Assembly (NCBI RefSeq): GCF_010586825.1
Contig: NZ_JAAAGB010000009.1
Span: 1 to 64,000, forward strand
Reading direction: 5' to 3'
Length of the DNA stretch: 64,000 bases
Source of the DNA: Draconibacterium mangrovi
GTDB taxonomy: Bacteria; Bacteroidota; Bacteroidia; Bacteroidales; Prolixibacteraceae
Part shown: one piece after another, positions 10,201 through 19,745 of the stretch
Layout: the number at the start of each line of letters is the position of its first letter
Position numbering within the stretch: position 1 is the first letter of the stretch
Position numbers and translations under genes: made by a program
Notes under the pieces: model-generated
Told to the model about the DNA's origin: nothing
The model's input: the letters and a program-made list of their open reading frames with translations, nothing else
Databases searched by the model: none

Positions 10201-10583
10201 TCAAAATTCTCGGGGTAAGTACCTGTTTCTGTTTTTCCCACAGAATTTAAAGTGATACTACCTCCTGCCATCAGTGTCCAACCAAGGCCAACAATTGTAG
10301 CTTCCTGGTCTACCGTTATGCCACCTGCATGATAACTTAATGCCACAGGTACTTGCAGATCTTTTAGGGACACAGTGTGAATAGGGATACTAATCTCGGG
10401 GACTCCTGTGAAATTGCTTACCGGAATTTCACCGTATCGTTGAAAACTGGCCGCTTCAGGAGATTTAGGAATGTACTCCGGAATTGGATTCGGATTATTC
10501 AAATCCTGCCCAAGTACAAGAACATTTGTCCCTAATATTGCAATGAGCAATAACAGTTTAGATTTAAAGAAATTCTTTTTCAT
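7248..10583 (-). CDS. RHS-A1: SpvB-like/YD-repeat exported protein
   Basis: This 1111-aa protein has an N-terminal signal peptide (ending near VLVLGQ). Its N-terminal region, VPEISIPIHTVSL then LSYHAGGI then VGLGWTLMAGGSI, is like the start of SpvB/TcB-type shells. The C-terminus has YD-type repeats (YDSKGNPTQI, YDYESFGRLHLIKNDD). It lacks the RHS core end motif and a variable tip. It is always paired upstream of a gene B here, so A and B may build two parts of one shell, as TcB and TcC do. That is inference. The start codon is the ATG directly before the signal peptide. The mRNA leader is about 540 bases. Confidence 0.8.
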   Translation of the reverse strand: MKKNFFKSKLLLLIAILGTNVLVLGQDLNNPNPIPEYIPKSPEAASFQRYGEIPVSNFTGVPEISIPIHTVSLKDLQVPVALSYHAGGITVDQEATIVGLGWTLMAGGSITLNSVGKTETGTYPENFDETVSYIAQNNPADVIATGDEGPQSWGCAPQGDPPVDILVASNAAMGYGEQDIYQVSLPNRSFKFIIHPATGSPYFLGEKNKCKIEKTGVSFFKITDENGAIYLFDEVESGGENHMNNCWYLTSILDVFGNRIDFEYENYGAAQGILKFYERLRVSSAPGPISDGNSRGLSVGGSEINSRYLKSITTNKEKVFFNYSGSRNDLYGAMKLDSVVILDAVSNSRVGKYAFDYGYFSNSSIGGDYLTDTDYSPSQPSSEQKYRLKLETVSIVNPGDDSDFNSYSFTYHEQFNLPIKTSFAKDFWGYYNGQENSSGLYGDIRHTLIPNFRILSYLDDYYEDFVSTNADLDFEECANRFSHPDYIKTATIKSIVYPTGGKTEFEFEPHEFYNRDFISAEDYDVFNPNTSPIAGVTDLNDPYGYPTVKAFSVTQAKTVNLTGGINTGSFPGYDLSSSSVGVVGTSQSFSKMFNFSTGNSINETFTLQPGSYLLVCSAPSSVPFNNYIPIVYADLNNMGLDEGAIADVLNEPSIGGGLRIKSIKNYDSDNTLLTTKEFSYKNENGTSSGKLMKYPLNYKEENAVYATSPGPIVSSFTVKSVLSDNILPVYNSTNGANVTYDRVVVKDVSSTGNTGEEIYYYTNETPWTGPDFYYYNICTNGDLEKKVDLDANNDTVQVESYKYIQSAYEKAWVNIKARDRYYGDNNLCLHSVFGSGIGYRYAITVYAGTNFVNQLDEKETINYDGTKKIIAFTTYEYNSNNFAVKTITNTLSTGGVQSVKYRYPSDLTIGVYPAMTSLNIINVPIEQTSYMNNLVVGSSLKTYKLYSGRYVPDKVYALETTTPLSSFAVYNGSTMDSHYNSSSPEVKFENYDSKGNPTQITGKDGITTSYLWDATGNYLMAKVDGATYSQISSLNGKVCSYSSSTLYSSLKSLVPGAMISSYSYKPLIGLSTVTDQKGVTQKYDYESFGRLHLIKNDDDHIQSSYNYNYKN

Positions 10584-10889
10584 TTTAGGATTTAGTTTTT
10601 AAAGTATTATTTAATATTTGCAGAAAATCGGATTTCACTCGCAGAAGAGCTTCCAACTGCAGATAAGAGAAAATACAACCAAATGGGCATTACTATTCAT
10701 TTAATTAGAATAGTAACACAATTATGGTTGAGCTCTATCAGATTCGCCTATTCAAAGATTTTATTGGATAAACATTACATACCATTCCTTTAATAAAACC
10801 TAAGCTTTCATTAAAGGAATTAATCTTTGAAATAAAGATTATTTTGTAAATATGGATGTTTTGTAGCTATGCTTTCATACCTATGACTC

Positions 10890-10952
10890 TTTATGGGAAC
10901 TGCAATTCCCGTTAATAATTTATTATTGGAAGCCCTCTGTTTACAGAGGGCT
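10890..10952 (-). promoter_or_regulatory. Conserved leader element and hairpins, RHS operon 1
   Basis: Positions 10890-10927 form a 38-bp element present without change in all three RHS leaders. Its centre is GGGAACTGCAATTCCC, able to form a GGGAA/TTCCC hairpin. Next to it, 10931-10952 holds AGCCCTCTG, TTTA, CAGAGGGCT; on the plus strand this is followed by TTTTC, like a terminator. On the minus-strand mRNA both hairpins lie in the 5' leader about 310-370 bases before the start codon. A regulatory RNA or protein-binding role is likely but unproven. Confidence 0.6.
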
Positions 10953-11129
10953 TTTCTATTTATGTCTTATTTTATAATCTCATTCAGAACAACAGATAAT
11001 TGATTACCTCAAAGCAATACTTGAGAATTATTCCAGACTAGCTATTATCTAATTTTAAGGTGTAAATTGTATTCCTAAGGGTATCAAGAATCATAATTGA
11101 TAGTAAGAAAGAGTTTGTATATTTCAGAC

Positions 11130-11162
11130 CAAACTTATGTAATAATTACGTAAACAACAAAA
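11130..11162 (-). promoter_or_regulatory. Promoter of RHS operon 1
   Basis: On the minus strand a TTTTG (11162-11158) and a TAAGTTTG (11137-11130) are separated by 20 bases, fitting the Bacteroidota -33/-7 pattern. The predicted start is near 11122. Operons 2 and 3 have the same spacing. Confidence 0.6.
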
Positions 11163-11402
11163 CTTCCTTTTTCATTTTTTCCTGCTAAGCAACATAAATA
11201 CAAACACTCAGAAATGTAACCTGACTACATCCAAATATTTCAATTTTTTTAGCAAAAAAAAAAGAAAAAGCAAGAAGTCGCCTTTGAATATGCACAATTT
11301 ATTATATTATGCGCTCTGGTGGTAGATGTTACCATTAAAGATTTTATCTGAATCGTTAAAATCAAAAGGCAAAGAGCCGTCCACCCCGGATGCACAACGC
11401 AA

Positions 11403-11630
11403 CCGCCAACTTTTGAAGTGTTGGCAAAGTTGGCTAATGCACAAGGCGTTTCTTCTGCTTACCTCACAAACATTACTTCCGATGATTTGGCAGAAAGTTC
11501 TTTAACCGATAAAGAATTCTTAAACCAGTTTAAGAGTATTGAAACACTGCCGGAAGCGGATAAGAACGTAGTCAAAGTTTTTCTCGATGCGTTTATTACT
11601 AAAAAGAAACTGAAACAAATGGTTCTTTAG
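11403..11630 (+). pseudogene. C-terminal remnant of an XRE-family regulator, next to RHS operon 2
   Basis: The frame from PPTFEVLAKLANAQGVS through YLTNITSDDLAESSLTD to ETLPEADKNVVKVF is a clear tail of a Bacteroidota XRE regulator of the phage/toxin type. The helix-turn-helix that should precede it is absent: upstream of 11403 no matching sequence is seen. The only starts are GTG/ATG codons inside the conserved tail. It is probably non-functional and faces the terminator of RHS operon 2. Confidence 0.7.
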
Positions 11631-11636
11631 AATAAT

Positions 11637-11660
11637 AAAAGCCCCGATTTCTCGAGGCTT
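11637..11660 (-). terminator. Intrinsic terminator of RHS operon 2
   Basis: On the minus strand GCCTCGA, GAAA, TCGGGGC (one mismatch) is followed by TTTTATT. It lies about 50 bases after the last operon gene and directly after the XRE remnant on the other strand. Confidence 0.75.
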
Positions 11661-11706
11661 ATTTGATCTTCAGTAGATATTCCCATTTGTAACCTACCCT
11701 CACAAG

Positions 11707-12153
11707 TCAATATGTAGCTGGTAGATATTTATAAAATTCAATATTTGCTACTTCATTATAAAATTGAAAACTAATATGGTACTCCTGTTTATTAGTTTCA
11801 ACAAATATTAAAGGACCATTGTTTATCCTGATACTGATATCTTTAAGATGTTGCCATTTATCTAGAGGTATGGTTCCTGCTCCATCTGTTTTTGGATCAG
11901 ATGTTAATATTACGGTTTTATAAAATTTATTGTTATTAAAAATATCAACAGTATCATGATTGAAGTCGCCTACAAATCCGATTACAACAGAGTCTCCCCC
12001 TGCAAGAGGTCTTTTGTCTCCTTTATGCATTGAAGAATAGTTAATTTTTATATCATAAGTTACTCCATTGTTGCATAGAATACCTTTATTATTATTGTAA
12101 TACTCATATAAGAATATAATAAGTACTATTGAAACATAATAAGTTAGCTTCAT
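11707..12153 (-). CDS. Putative immunity protein of RHS operon 2
   Basis: This 148-aa protein has an N-terminal hydrophobic segment (about residues 5-17) that is a signal or anchor, so the remainder is likely periplasmic or membrane-tethered. The rest is beta-rich and I recognise no family. It begins 2 bases after the RHS-B2 stop and ends the operon. Given the metallopeptidase-like tip of RHS-B2, a periplasmic inhibitor would be logical. This is inference from position. Confidence 0.55.
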   Translation of the reverse strand: MKLTYYVSIVLIIFLYEYYNNNKGILCNNGVTYDIKINYSSMHKGDKRPLAGGDSVVIGFVGDFNHDTVDIFNNNKFYKTVILTSDPKTDGAGTIPLDKWQHLKDISIRINNGPLIFVETNKQEYHISFQFYNEVANIEFYKYLPATY

Positions 12154-12155
12154 TG

Positions 12156-15100
12156 TTATTTTTTATTTTTTTCTTGTACATGTTTTGAGAAATAGTCAAG
12201 TTGACGACCGTATAATACGGTACCTTTTGCAAGACTTGATTGGAACATTAAATTATCATTATAGTATGGACCTTTAATAATACCTCTTTTTTCTTCCGTT
12301 TGGGGATGTTGCAAATCTCCAGTATGTCCGACTTCGTGAGCACCTGTTCTTCCAATATTATCTTCTGATGCTCTTTCGCCATAGCTATTAGGAGAGCCGG
12401 GGGCCTCAATTTGCATATTATTTTCTTTTGTATTCCCAAATTCGCCATCCATTCTCCCAACAGCAACCTCATCACCTCCTTTAACTTCAGAAGTAAACTC
12501 CATAGTATATTTATTATCTATATCACTCCCTGAAATATCCATATTAACTTCGGATTTGTAAATTGTATTGGTTTCTTTAGATTCACCACTAAATGAGGTT
12601 TTAATTTGATCGGCTATAATACCACTCCATTTTTCAATTTGGTCTTTAGAGTAATCTCCTGAATTAATAATCCTAATATCAAAATGAAATGTGACCGTTT
12701 TTGATCCATTTTGATTGTCTTTAGTAGTTTTCAATACCTCATTCCCATCCGGGTCAATAAAAAGAATAGGATTGTTCAAAGCATAGGAATAAGGAGAGGT
12801 TCCATAATATTTCTCTGCCTTGTTGTCAATTACATGCCACCTCCCCAATTCAGAATCATAAAACCTTGCCCCGTAATCATAGTTCTCAAAGAACTCATTC
12901 TGTAATTCTTTACCATTGTAAAGGTACTTATTTTTTGACAAATTGTTCTCCGAGAACATACTGCCAAACGGGTAATACTCTATTACCTGCTCTACCGTTG
13001 GGGTTGAGCCACTGTAACTAACCACCATACGTGTACTTCCCAAATGGTCTTTCAGGTTGTAATGATACTTGCCATTGCTCACAAGGTAGTAGCCTTCGCT
13101 GGTTAGTACTCGATCCAGCGTACCGTCCTGGTAAATAAAGCTGCCATAATACTCCATCGTACTCGTGCCGCTGGTTACTGCTGTTTTACTCCATTTGGTT
13201 CCTGCTGCATCATACTCGTACTGCGAGTACTGTGCTCCTTTGGTATATTTCTTTGGCAAATCAATCTCATCGAAATACTGAACCGTGATCCCCCTCAGGT
13301 TATCTGTTTTTGCATTGCCGTTATCATCGTATGCAAAAGTTTTTCCACTTATACCAATGCCATTGTAGGTTCCGCTTAACGATGACAATTGGTTACCTGC
13401 ATAAGTATAAGTCAGGCTCTCTTTTGTTACCCCTGTAGAAGTTTTCCGCGTCAGATTGCTGATGTTCCCGTTCTTATCATACCCCACACTACTCAGATCA
13501 TAATAAGAGGAGTTGGTAACATTTGTACTTCCCGAACTGGTTGTATAGCCATAGTCACCTACCTTCAACCGGTTCAGCCCGTCGTAGGTAAAGGCATAGG
13601 CGGCCCTTTTTGTGCTGTTGTTACGCCAGCGGATACCTGCAATATTTCCGTTGTGCTGGGCATAATCAGCCAGGTTTACCAATTCTCCGGTAGTATTATA
13701 ATACAGTTCCTGGGCAAACAGTTTCGTGGTGGAATAGTTATCATCCGGGTTATTGATTTTGGTTAACCATCCTCGCACGTTATACGTGTAATCGATATCC
13801 TGGTAAGTGTTATGCAACTCTTTCTTTTGTAACCTGCCTATTTCATCGTAGGTGTTTTGGGCAATGGTTACAAAACCTGCCCCGTTGTAACTGTGCTCTA
13901 CTTTGGTAGGACGGCCCATATGGTCGTAGCTGTATTTCTCCTCGGTTGTTTTGGCCGTTGCTCCACTTGTCTTTTTATGATAAACCTGCTGTTTAATTGG
14001 CTGGTCGGTAAAATTGTAAGCTGTTGAAGTGCGGTTGTAACCTCCGTCAGGATTACTTTGGTATTGCTGAAGTAACCGGCCGTACTTGTCGTAATAATTT
14101 ACGGTGGTTAGCCATGTACTGGTGCCAAGCACTTTCGTTTTTACCCCGGTAACCAGGCCTTTTACATTACTCGCTTTACTATGGTCGGTATATACCGTAC
14201 TATAACCGTAAGGGGCTCCCCAACTGTAATCATCGTAATAGGTATAGCCTGTGGCACTACATCCTACTGGAGTATAATTGCTGCTTACTTTTACTGTTGA
14301 TCGTAGCGTGGAATAACTTTTATTCTCTGTACAGATTCCTTCTTCTTTTGGACGGTTGAATACATCGTACTTTATGTAATGGTATTTATAAGAATTTAAA
14401 GTCCTGAGTTTAGCGTCCTGGCTCAGAACAAGGCGGTCGCGGCTGTCGTAGATCATATATACCCAACCGGCCCCGGGTAGTTTCTTTTCTTTTAATCTTT
14501 TACGTTCATCGTACTTGTACTGGTAGCACAAATCTCTGAGTTCGACAGATGATACACCGTCTTCAGCCACAACCTTTGGGGGAATGACATAACAGAGCAG
14601 GCCTAAGTCGTTATACACGTAATAAGTTGAATGGGCCGAACTGCCATCATAGCTCCTTTTTAGCACAACCTGTCCCAGTTTATCTGTAAATTCTTCTGTA
14701 CGGGTGGATGAAGTAGTCAGGTTGTTTTCATCCCACGAAGTATTTTTAAAAAGACTTCCGGCTGCATAGTCAGTTCCCTTTGATAATCCATCGCTGCTGT
14801 TCACATAGAAATATTCTACTTCATTGGCTATATTCGTCCCTTGCTTAAATTTTTGTTCATGGTTGGAACCGTTCCGCCAGTTATAACCGGGCAAGGCTTG
14901 CTTTTCCAAACGGTTTAATGGGGATTGCTCATAAACAGTTTGCGAATAAGCATAAGTATCATCATAATTATCATCGCCTAAAGGCGTATCATAAATCGCA
15001 AAATTGGACACCGATGTAACACTGGTGTGATAAGCTCCGTTTTTTGCCGAAGCAAACGGTAAATATTGTTTCTCTTCACGGCCAAAACCATCGTAGCCTA

Positions 15101-15362
15101 CAGAGGTAATAATATCTTTGCTTGCATCGCCCGATCCTTTGTAAACATTCGTTTGATCAGGGCGGCCCAGTCCATCATAGTAGCTCACTGTTTTCATACA
15201 TTGAGCCGCACTCAGGGACGGAATTGCAGATTCATCGGAATACTCATCAAGGGGAACATAGGTAGTAATGTAGTTTTCATCGACTGTTTGTGCACTTAGC
15301 TGCTGATAAAATCCAGTCAGCAGAGCTATCGAAATAATATACAAACATTTTATATTTTTCAT
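12156..15362 (-). CDS. RHS-B2: DUF6443/RHS protein with metallopeptidase-like tip
   Basis: This 1068-aa protein has the same plan as RHS-B1: signal peptide (to about QQLSAQ), DUF6443 region, YD repeats, and RHS core ending in [16 protein letters not shown] and FIDPDGNE. The ~195-aa tip contains [13 protein letters not shown]1009, E1010, H1013 and H1019 have the HExxH-x5-H spacing of metzincin-like zinc peptidases. The usual glycine position is shifted by one residue. A protease toxin is therefore likely. Long parts of the core are nearly identical in DNA to RHS-B1. Gene A2 lies 106 bases upstream and the putative immunity gene 2 bases downstream. Confidence 0.85.
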   Translation of the reverse strand: MKNIKCLYIISIALLTGFYQQLSAQTVDENYITTYVPLDEYSDESAIPSLSAAQCMKTVSYYDGLGRPDQTNVYKGSGDASKDIITSVGYDGFGREEKQYLPFASAKNGAYHTSVTSVSNFAIYDTPLGDDNYDDTYAYSQTVYEQSPLNRLEKQALPGYNWRNGSNHEQKFKQGTNIANEVEYFYVNSSDGLSKGTDYAAGSLFKNTSWDENNLTTSSTRTEEFTDKLGQVVLKRSYDGSSAHSTYYVYNDLGLLCYVIPPKVVAEDGVSSVELRDLCYQYKYDERKRLKEKKLPGAGWVYMIYDSRDRLVLSQDAKLRTLNSYKYHYIKYDVFNRPKEEGICTENKSYSTLRSTVKVSSNYTPVGCSATGYTYYDDYSWGAPYGYSTVYTDHSKASNVKGLVTGVKTKVLGTSTWLTTVNYYDKYGRLLQQYQSNPDGGYNRTSTAYNFTDQPIKQQVYHKKTSGATAKTTEEKYSYDHMGRPTKVEHSYNGAGFVTIAQNTYDEIGRLQKKELHNTYQDIDYTYNVRGWLTKINNPDDNYSTTKLFAQELYYNTTGELVNLADYAQHNGNIAGIRWRNNSTKRAAYAFTYDGLNRLKVGDYGYTTSSGSTNVTNSSYYDLSSVGYDKNGNISNLTRKTSTGVTKESLTYTYAGNQLSSLSGTYNGIGISGKTFAYDDNGNAKTDNLRGITVQYFDEIDLPKKYTKGAQYSQYEYDAAGTKWSKTAVTSGTSTMEYYGSFIYQDGTLDRVLTSEGYYLVSNGKYHYNLKDHLGSTRMVVSYSGSTPTVEQVIEYYPFGSMFSENNLSKNKYLYNGKELQNEFFENYDYGARFYDSELGRWHVIDNKAEKYYGTSPYSYALNNPILFIDPDGNEVLKTTKDNQNGSKTVTFHFDIRIINSGDYSKDQIEKWSGIIADQIKTSFSGESKETNTIYKSEVNMDISGSDIDNKYTMEFTSEVKGGDEVAVGRMDGEFGNTKENNMQIEAPGSPNSYGERASEDNIGRTGAHEVGHTGDLQHPQTEEKRGIIKGPYYNDNLMFQSSLAKGTVLYGRQLDYFSKHVQEKNKK

Positions 15363-15468
15363 GATCGTTAATTCTATTTTTAATTAATGTACTATTTTCC
15401 AGTCCATTTTCTCAAATCATTCATCCAAGGTTTAGTTTTAAACTTATGACAACTCAACATGTGGCCTT

Positions 15469-18400
15469 TCAATAATAATTTTGAACAATTCCAACTCCTG
15501 CCGTCAAGAACACGGTAGACCCGTCAGAACTTTCTATCACAACTGCACCTCCCCGCTGATACCCGGTTGACCAACAAGTAACATTTATGGTAGCATCACC
15601 GGTACCACTCGTTTTTGAAAGCGTGACCCAAGATGGATACTGGATGACTGTCCAGTCAATATTGGTTTGTATATTGAAACTCTGTGTACCTCCTGACGGA
15701 CCAAAGATTAAGCTGCTTGGAGAAACAGAAAAATAGGGTTGGGTTGCCCCTCCTCCTTCATCACTGGTAGTTTGGTTATAATAATGGTAGTAATTACGAC
15801 TCGTAATATATTCATCATCATTCCGGACATTCTTCAACCTGCCAAAATCATCGTATTCATAATAGGTTGTTACACCGTTCGGATCAGTATGGGAAGTCAT
15901 TCCAAACACAGGATCGTAGGTGAAAAATGTAACAAAGCATGTATTATCTGATAATAAGGACGAAAGTTGACCGCTTAACCAATTCACATCAGAAATACTA
16001 CTTGAATAATCAGCTTTACAGGAAAACACATGACTCGCGATTGCATTCTTTATCGTCTGAGATATATCGGTTTCAGCTTTTCCTTCAACTTTCACCACTG
16101 GATAATCATGATTATATCCCCATATATAAGATGTCTTGATATCATTTTCCTTGGAAGCCTCAATTATATTGCCATATGGGTCATATTTATATCGAAGACG
16201 TGTCTCAGGACTCGATGCCCCAATCGTTGCAACAACCGTTTCCGGAGCAATAATCTTCTGGTCGCCAAACCAATCTTTATAGTTAGTTTTAACTGTTTGT
16301 ATTGTCGTTGAATTCACTTTTTCAACCTGTTCTATTACAGAATTTAAAATATTCTTTGTGGTATTCATGGCAACATATGGTTGTCCTGTATAATTAAAAG
16401 GATATTTAAATTCCGTAGTTCTTTGCTGATTGGTACTTGTAGATACTGAGCGAGATTTTATACAATAATTTTCCGAATTATATGTATAATCAACAAACTC
16501 CGTTAACTTCCCTTCTGGCGAATAATGTGAAGTCTCTTTGCTCATTAAAACATTGTGATAGTTCTCATTTGGATATGCGTAAATATAATACCTGCCAACA
16601 TAAGCCAATGGGTTGAACGGGAATGTTGACCCAACACAAGCATCTGTTGGTCCTTCATAAAGGCTTTCCATATAAACATTTAATGTTTCTGAAGAATACG
16701 ATCCTGCAACCAGACCATAATTGTTTTTCTCAAGCAATAAGGTGTCACCATTAGCCTTTATCGTGACTTTTTTCAACAAATTCCCATTACCTGTACATGT
16801 GAAAAATGGAATTTTCCCAAAATACAAACTTCCCGCTTCATTATCGAAATAAAATACCTCCTTACCATTAGTCACTCCCTGACCACTATTCTCTTCAACA
16901 ACAACCCGATCGTAACCCACATTATTTCCCGTAAGGTATCCGGAAAGTGATGCATAATTATTTCCATAAAGCGTACTATATTTATCAAATCTATTCCATG
17001 GAGTATCGCCTGCCAACCAGCCAACTTTTACGTCTCTTATATCAAAGTTTCGAAGCGGAATAAGTAATTTTCCACTAGAAATACCACTTTCATCAACATA
17101 GGAATATTTCTTTGTTGAGACAACTGCATCATTTTCATCATAATTAACAACACTCTTAATTCTAACACCACCGCCAACATTATTAATATTTACTAAGTTA
17201 GAATAGTGTGTGCCGTACTTAACCTGAGCCAAAACTTCTGGCTTCATATCACTACTTTGCACATAAGAAGGTGGTGTTGTGCATGTTAATGTGTAAGTTC
17301 CGGAATTTAACCAAATATTATCATCCCATTCATTGGTCGATTGTGAACTATAAGATCGAACAATATTAGTATTAGGGCCCTGTAGCGTAACCGCACCACC
17401 GGAATAGTCTATATATCCTGAAAAGTTAATATATGAAGCTGAACTTAGTGTAAACGATTGAGTCGTAATATTCGAAACCGGATATGGTGTAGTTCCCCAC
17501 GTTTTCACACTTGCGTTGTAAGAGGTTATATAAGCTTTATTATAAACTTCATCTTCTGCCGACATATAATTATAGTTACTAAAATCATGAGGCTCGTAGG
17601 CGAACTCAGTCTTCCCTTTTGTAGGGTATTGAATAGATTTTAACATACCCGCAGAGGCAATAGAAGCATTTTCACTAGCCCCTCTAACTGCTCCGGCAAT
17701 TGAAAAAAATGAGGGATTAATACTTACATATTGGCCATCCGCTGCTACCAAAGGCATGGCATTAGGAATTATAGTATGTTCTCCCCCGGGAATGATAGTA
17801 CTACTATTCTCCTGTCCGTTGAAAAAACCCCAATGATCTATGGCAAAAGACGTTTTTCGTGGAAGTGCAACTGTTTCATAATATGTGAACGCATATTGGT
17901 CATTATTAATGCCATCACTACTTTGTATTACTCCATTTAATTTAAGTCTTTTTCCAATTCTATCACTGCCCGAACCACTCTGATTATCATCCAGGCAATC
18001 TCCACCAACTGAGCTACCGGTAAAATAATTATAATCAAAGTTGAAAGAAAATTTCTCTGACAGATTAACCTTATCCTTTATTACAATTTTATTCAGCTTA
18101 AGTGCTCCTGTAAGATCAATTCTACTATTATCACTTTCAAATTTTATTATTTCATTACTGGTTTCAATTGTTTCCAAATATAGGACATGAGTTGTGGAAG
18201 GACTAAGTATTCTATTTGGAGTTGAGTAAGTTGCTTCATTTATTGAATAAGATTCACTTAATGTCGGCAAATTAGTAATTGTTGCGTTCTTGTAAGTTAA
18301 CGTGATAGACTCCCCTGTAGGACTTATTATTTTTGTTAGAAGCCAACTTGATGGAAATGCGTTACTGTATTCAATATTTTCGAAACGATAAGTAATACCA

Positions 18401-19095
18401 TCCTCTCCAGTTATTATAAACCCACTTGTACCTATCCCTCCTGCTATTTGGCATTTGTTTTTTTGACCTAAAAATACATAGGTATTATTTATAGGATGCT
18501 TCATAAATTTAAAGGAATAATTTGCGAAATTTGCAGAATATATATCCTGTTGTTCTCTTCCGGCAAGCATAGAAGTAGCCATACCTGGAGTTATAATCTG
18601 CGATACATCTTCAGCAAAAATACAGCTCCAACCAACCAACTTGTCTTCATGTTTCACAATAGGAAAAGATGAAGTTCCTAAATAGTTAACTAAACTTTGG
18701 AAATCAGAAGGACCAATTCCGCCGGTTTCCTGATCATTCCCTCCTACAGGAATATACGATATCCTGCCACCTGCAATTAGATTCCATCCCAAGCCTACCC
18801 ATGAGGCTTCCTGGCTAACTTCAATACCAGTGGCATGATAATTTAATGTAATTGGCAGTGTAAGTTTACCTGTTTTAACGGTATAAATTGGGATGGAAAT
18901 ATCCGGGCTACCGGTATAATTGCTAACGGGTATATCTCCAAACTTACCAATCCCCTTTGCTTCTGGCGAAAGTGGGACAACGTCAGGCATCACAAATTCA
19001 GCGCTACTGTTTTGCCCAACTAAAGACATATTGCTTATAAGGTAAATACCTACAATTGCAAATACTTTTTTTAATATCGACTTCATTCTCAACAT
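15469..19095 (-). CDS. RHS-A2: SpvB-like/YD-repeat protein with C-terminal BACON domain
   Basis: This 1208-aa protein starts with a signal peptide (MLRMKSILKK, cleavage near MSLVGQ). The SpvB-like start follows (PDISIPIYTV, LNYHATGIEV, VGLGWNLIAGG), then YD repeats such as YYEYDDFGRLKNVRNDDEY. The last ~90 residues (from about FSVSPSSLIF) form a BACON-type Ig fold with the WTVIQYPSWVTLSKTSGTG pattern, common in surface proteins of this phylum. It forms a pair with RHS-B2. Alternative start ATG codons exist four residues further in. The leader from the promoter is about 610 bases. Confidence 0.8.
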   Translation of the reverse strand: MLRMKSILKKVFAIVGIYLISNMSLVGQNSSAEFVMPDVVPLSPEAKGIGKFGDIPVSNYTGSPDISIPIYTVKTGKLTLPITLNYHATGIEVSQEASWVGLGWNLIAGGRISYIPVGGNDQETGGIGPSDFQSLVNYLGTSSFPIVKHEDKLVGWSCIFAEDVSQIITPGMATSMLAGREQQDIYSANFANYSFKFMKHPINNTYVFLGQKNKCQIAGGIGTSGFIITGEDGITYRFENIEYSNAFPSSWLLTKIISPTGESITLTYKNATITNLPTLSESYSINEATYSTPNRILSPSTTHVLYLETIETSNEIIKFESDNSRIDLTGALKLNKIVIKDKVNLSEKFSFNFDYNYFTGSSVGGDCLDDNQSGSGSDRIGKRLKLNGVIQSSDGINNDQYAFTYYETVALPRKTSFAIDHWGFFNGQENSSTIIPGGEHTIIPNAMPLVAADGQYVSINPSFFSIAGAVRGASENASIASAGMLKSIQYPTKGKTEFAYEPHDFSNYNYMSAEDEVYNKAYITSYNASVKTWGTTPYPVSNITTQSFTLSSASYINFSGYIDYSGGAVTLQGPNTNIVRSYSSQSTNEWDDNIWLNSGTYTLTCTTPPSYVQSSDMKPEVLAQVKYGTHYSNLVNINNVGGGVRIKSVVNYDENDAVVSTKKYSYVDESGISSGKLLIPLRNFDIRDVKVGWLAGDTPWNRFDKYSTLYGNNYASLSGYLTGNNVGYDRVVVEENSGQGVTNGKEVFYFDNEAGSLYFGKIPFFTCTGNGNLLKKVTIKANGDTLLLEKNNYGLVAGSYSSETLNVYMESLYEGPTDACVGSTFPFNPLAYVGRYYIYAYPNENYHNVLMSKETSHYSPEGKLTEFVDYTYNSENYCIKSRSVSTSTNQQRTTEFKYPFNYTGQPYVAMNTTKNILNSVIEQVEKVNSTTIQTVKTNYKDWFGDQKIIAPETVVATIGASSPETRLRYKYDPYGNIIEASKENDIKTSYIWGYNHDYPVVKVEGKAETDISQTIKNAIASHVFSCKADYSSSISDVNWLSGQLSSLLSDNTCFVTFFTYDPVFGMTSHTDPNGVTTYYEYDDFGRLKNVRNDDEYITSRNYYHYYNQTTSDEGGGATQPYFSVSPSSLIFGPSGGTQSFNIQTNIDWTVIQYPSWVTLSKTSGTGDATINVTCWSTGYQRGGAVVIESSDGSTVFLTAGVGIVQNYY

Positions 19096-19473
19096 AATAA
19101 TATTTAGATTATTGTGTAAATCAATTTGATTATTTATATGATTTTGTTATAAATTTCTATTTCCTTTGATACATCTGTAAGTAATCCGTATACCATGGAA
19201 ACTGCTTTATTATACTCCCTATGAAATCCACGTTGCATTTTTGAAACGCAGATTCAAGACATGACACATCATAATATTAAATACAATAGATGCTTCTCTA
19301 TTTGGAAATCGAATAAGAACTAATTAAAAGGCAGATCTAAGACCTAAGAACATTCATTGCACAATCGGATTTTAACATAAAAAACCGAAATGCGCTGGCT
19401 CCTGAATTCGCGGAGATTTAAGGATTCGATAAAAATGATAGGTATTATGCTAATATTTTCATATTTTTGACAC

Positions 19474-19535
19474 TTTATGGGAACTGCAATTCCCGTTAAT
19501 AATTTATTATTGGATGCCCTCTGTTTACAGAGGGC
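19474..19535 (-). promoter_or_regulatory. Conserved leader element and hairpins, RHS operon 2
   Basis: The 38-bp element (19474-19511) is identical to those of operons 1 and 3, centred on GGGAACTGCAATTCCC. The neighbouring hairpin (19516-19535) has an 8-bp stem and a TTTTC tail on the plus strand. Both lie about 380-440 bases before the RHS-A2 start codon. Confidence 0.6.
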
Positions 19536-19712
19536 TTTTCTTTTGTTACTATTTTATACTCTCATCCTGAACAACAGATAATTCATTGCCTCATCGCAAG
19601 ACTTGACAATTATTCCAAACTAGCTAAAATCTAATTTTATGGTGTAAACTGTATTCTTAAGGGTAGCAAGAATCATAATTGGTATGAAGAATGAGTTTGT
19701 ATATGTTTCGTC

Positions 19713-19745
19713 CAAACTTATGTAATATTTGCTTAAACAACAAAA
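19713..19745 (-). promoter_or_regulatory. Promoter of RHS operon 2
   Basis: Minus strand TTTTG (19745-19741), 20 bases, TAAGTTTG (19720-19713). The sequence is nearly the same as the operon 1 promoter. It fires away from the secretion-system promoter located 145 bases to the right. Confidence 0.6.

Larger units (their letters stand above)
10880..11165 (-). repeat. Promoter-leader repeat, copy 1 (homologous to 19465-19750)
   Basis: About 285 bases upstream of RHS-A1 match the region upstream of RHS-A2 by eye, with scattered changes and short gaps. The shared part includes the promoter, the GCCCTCTG hairpin and the 38-bp element. The duplication suggests the RHS operons arose by copying together with their control region. 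Operon 3 keeps only the 38-bp element and a similar promoter. Confidence 0.7.

Noticed and set aside
10931-10952. GCCCTCTG hairpin as part of a CRISPR or IS inverted repeat
   Set aside because: Only two copies, far apart, no spacer array and no transposase near; it is a simple hairpin in a duplicated leader.
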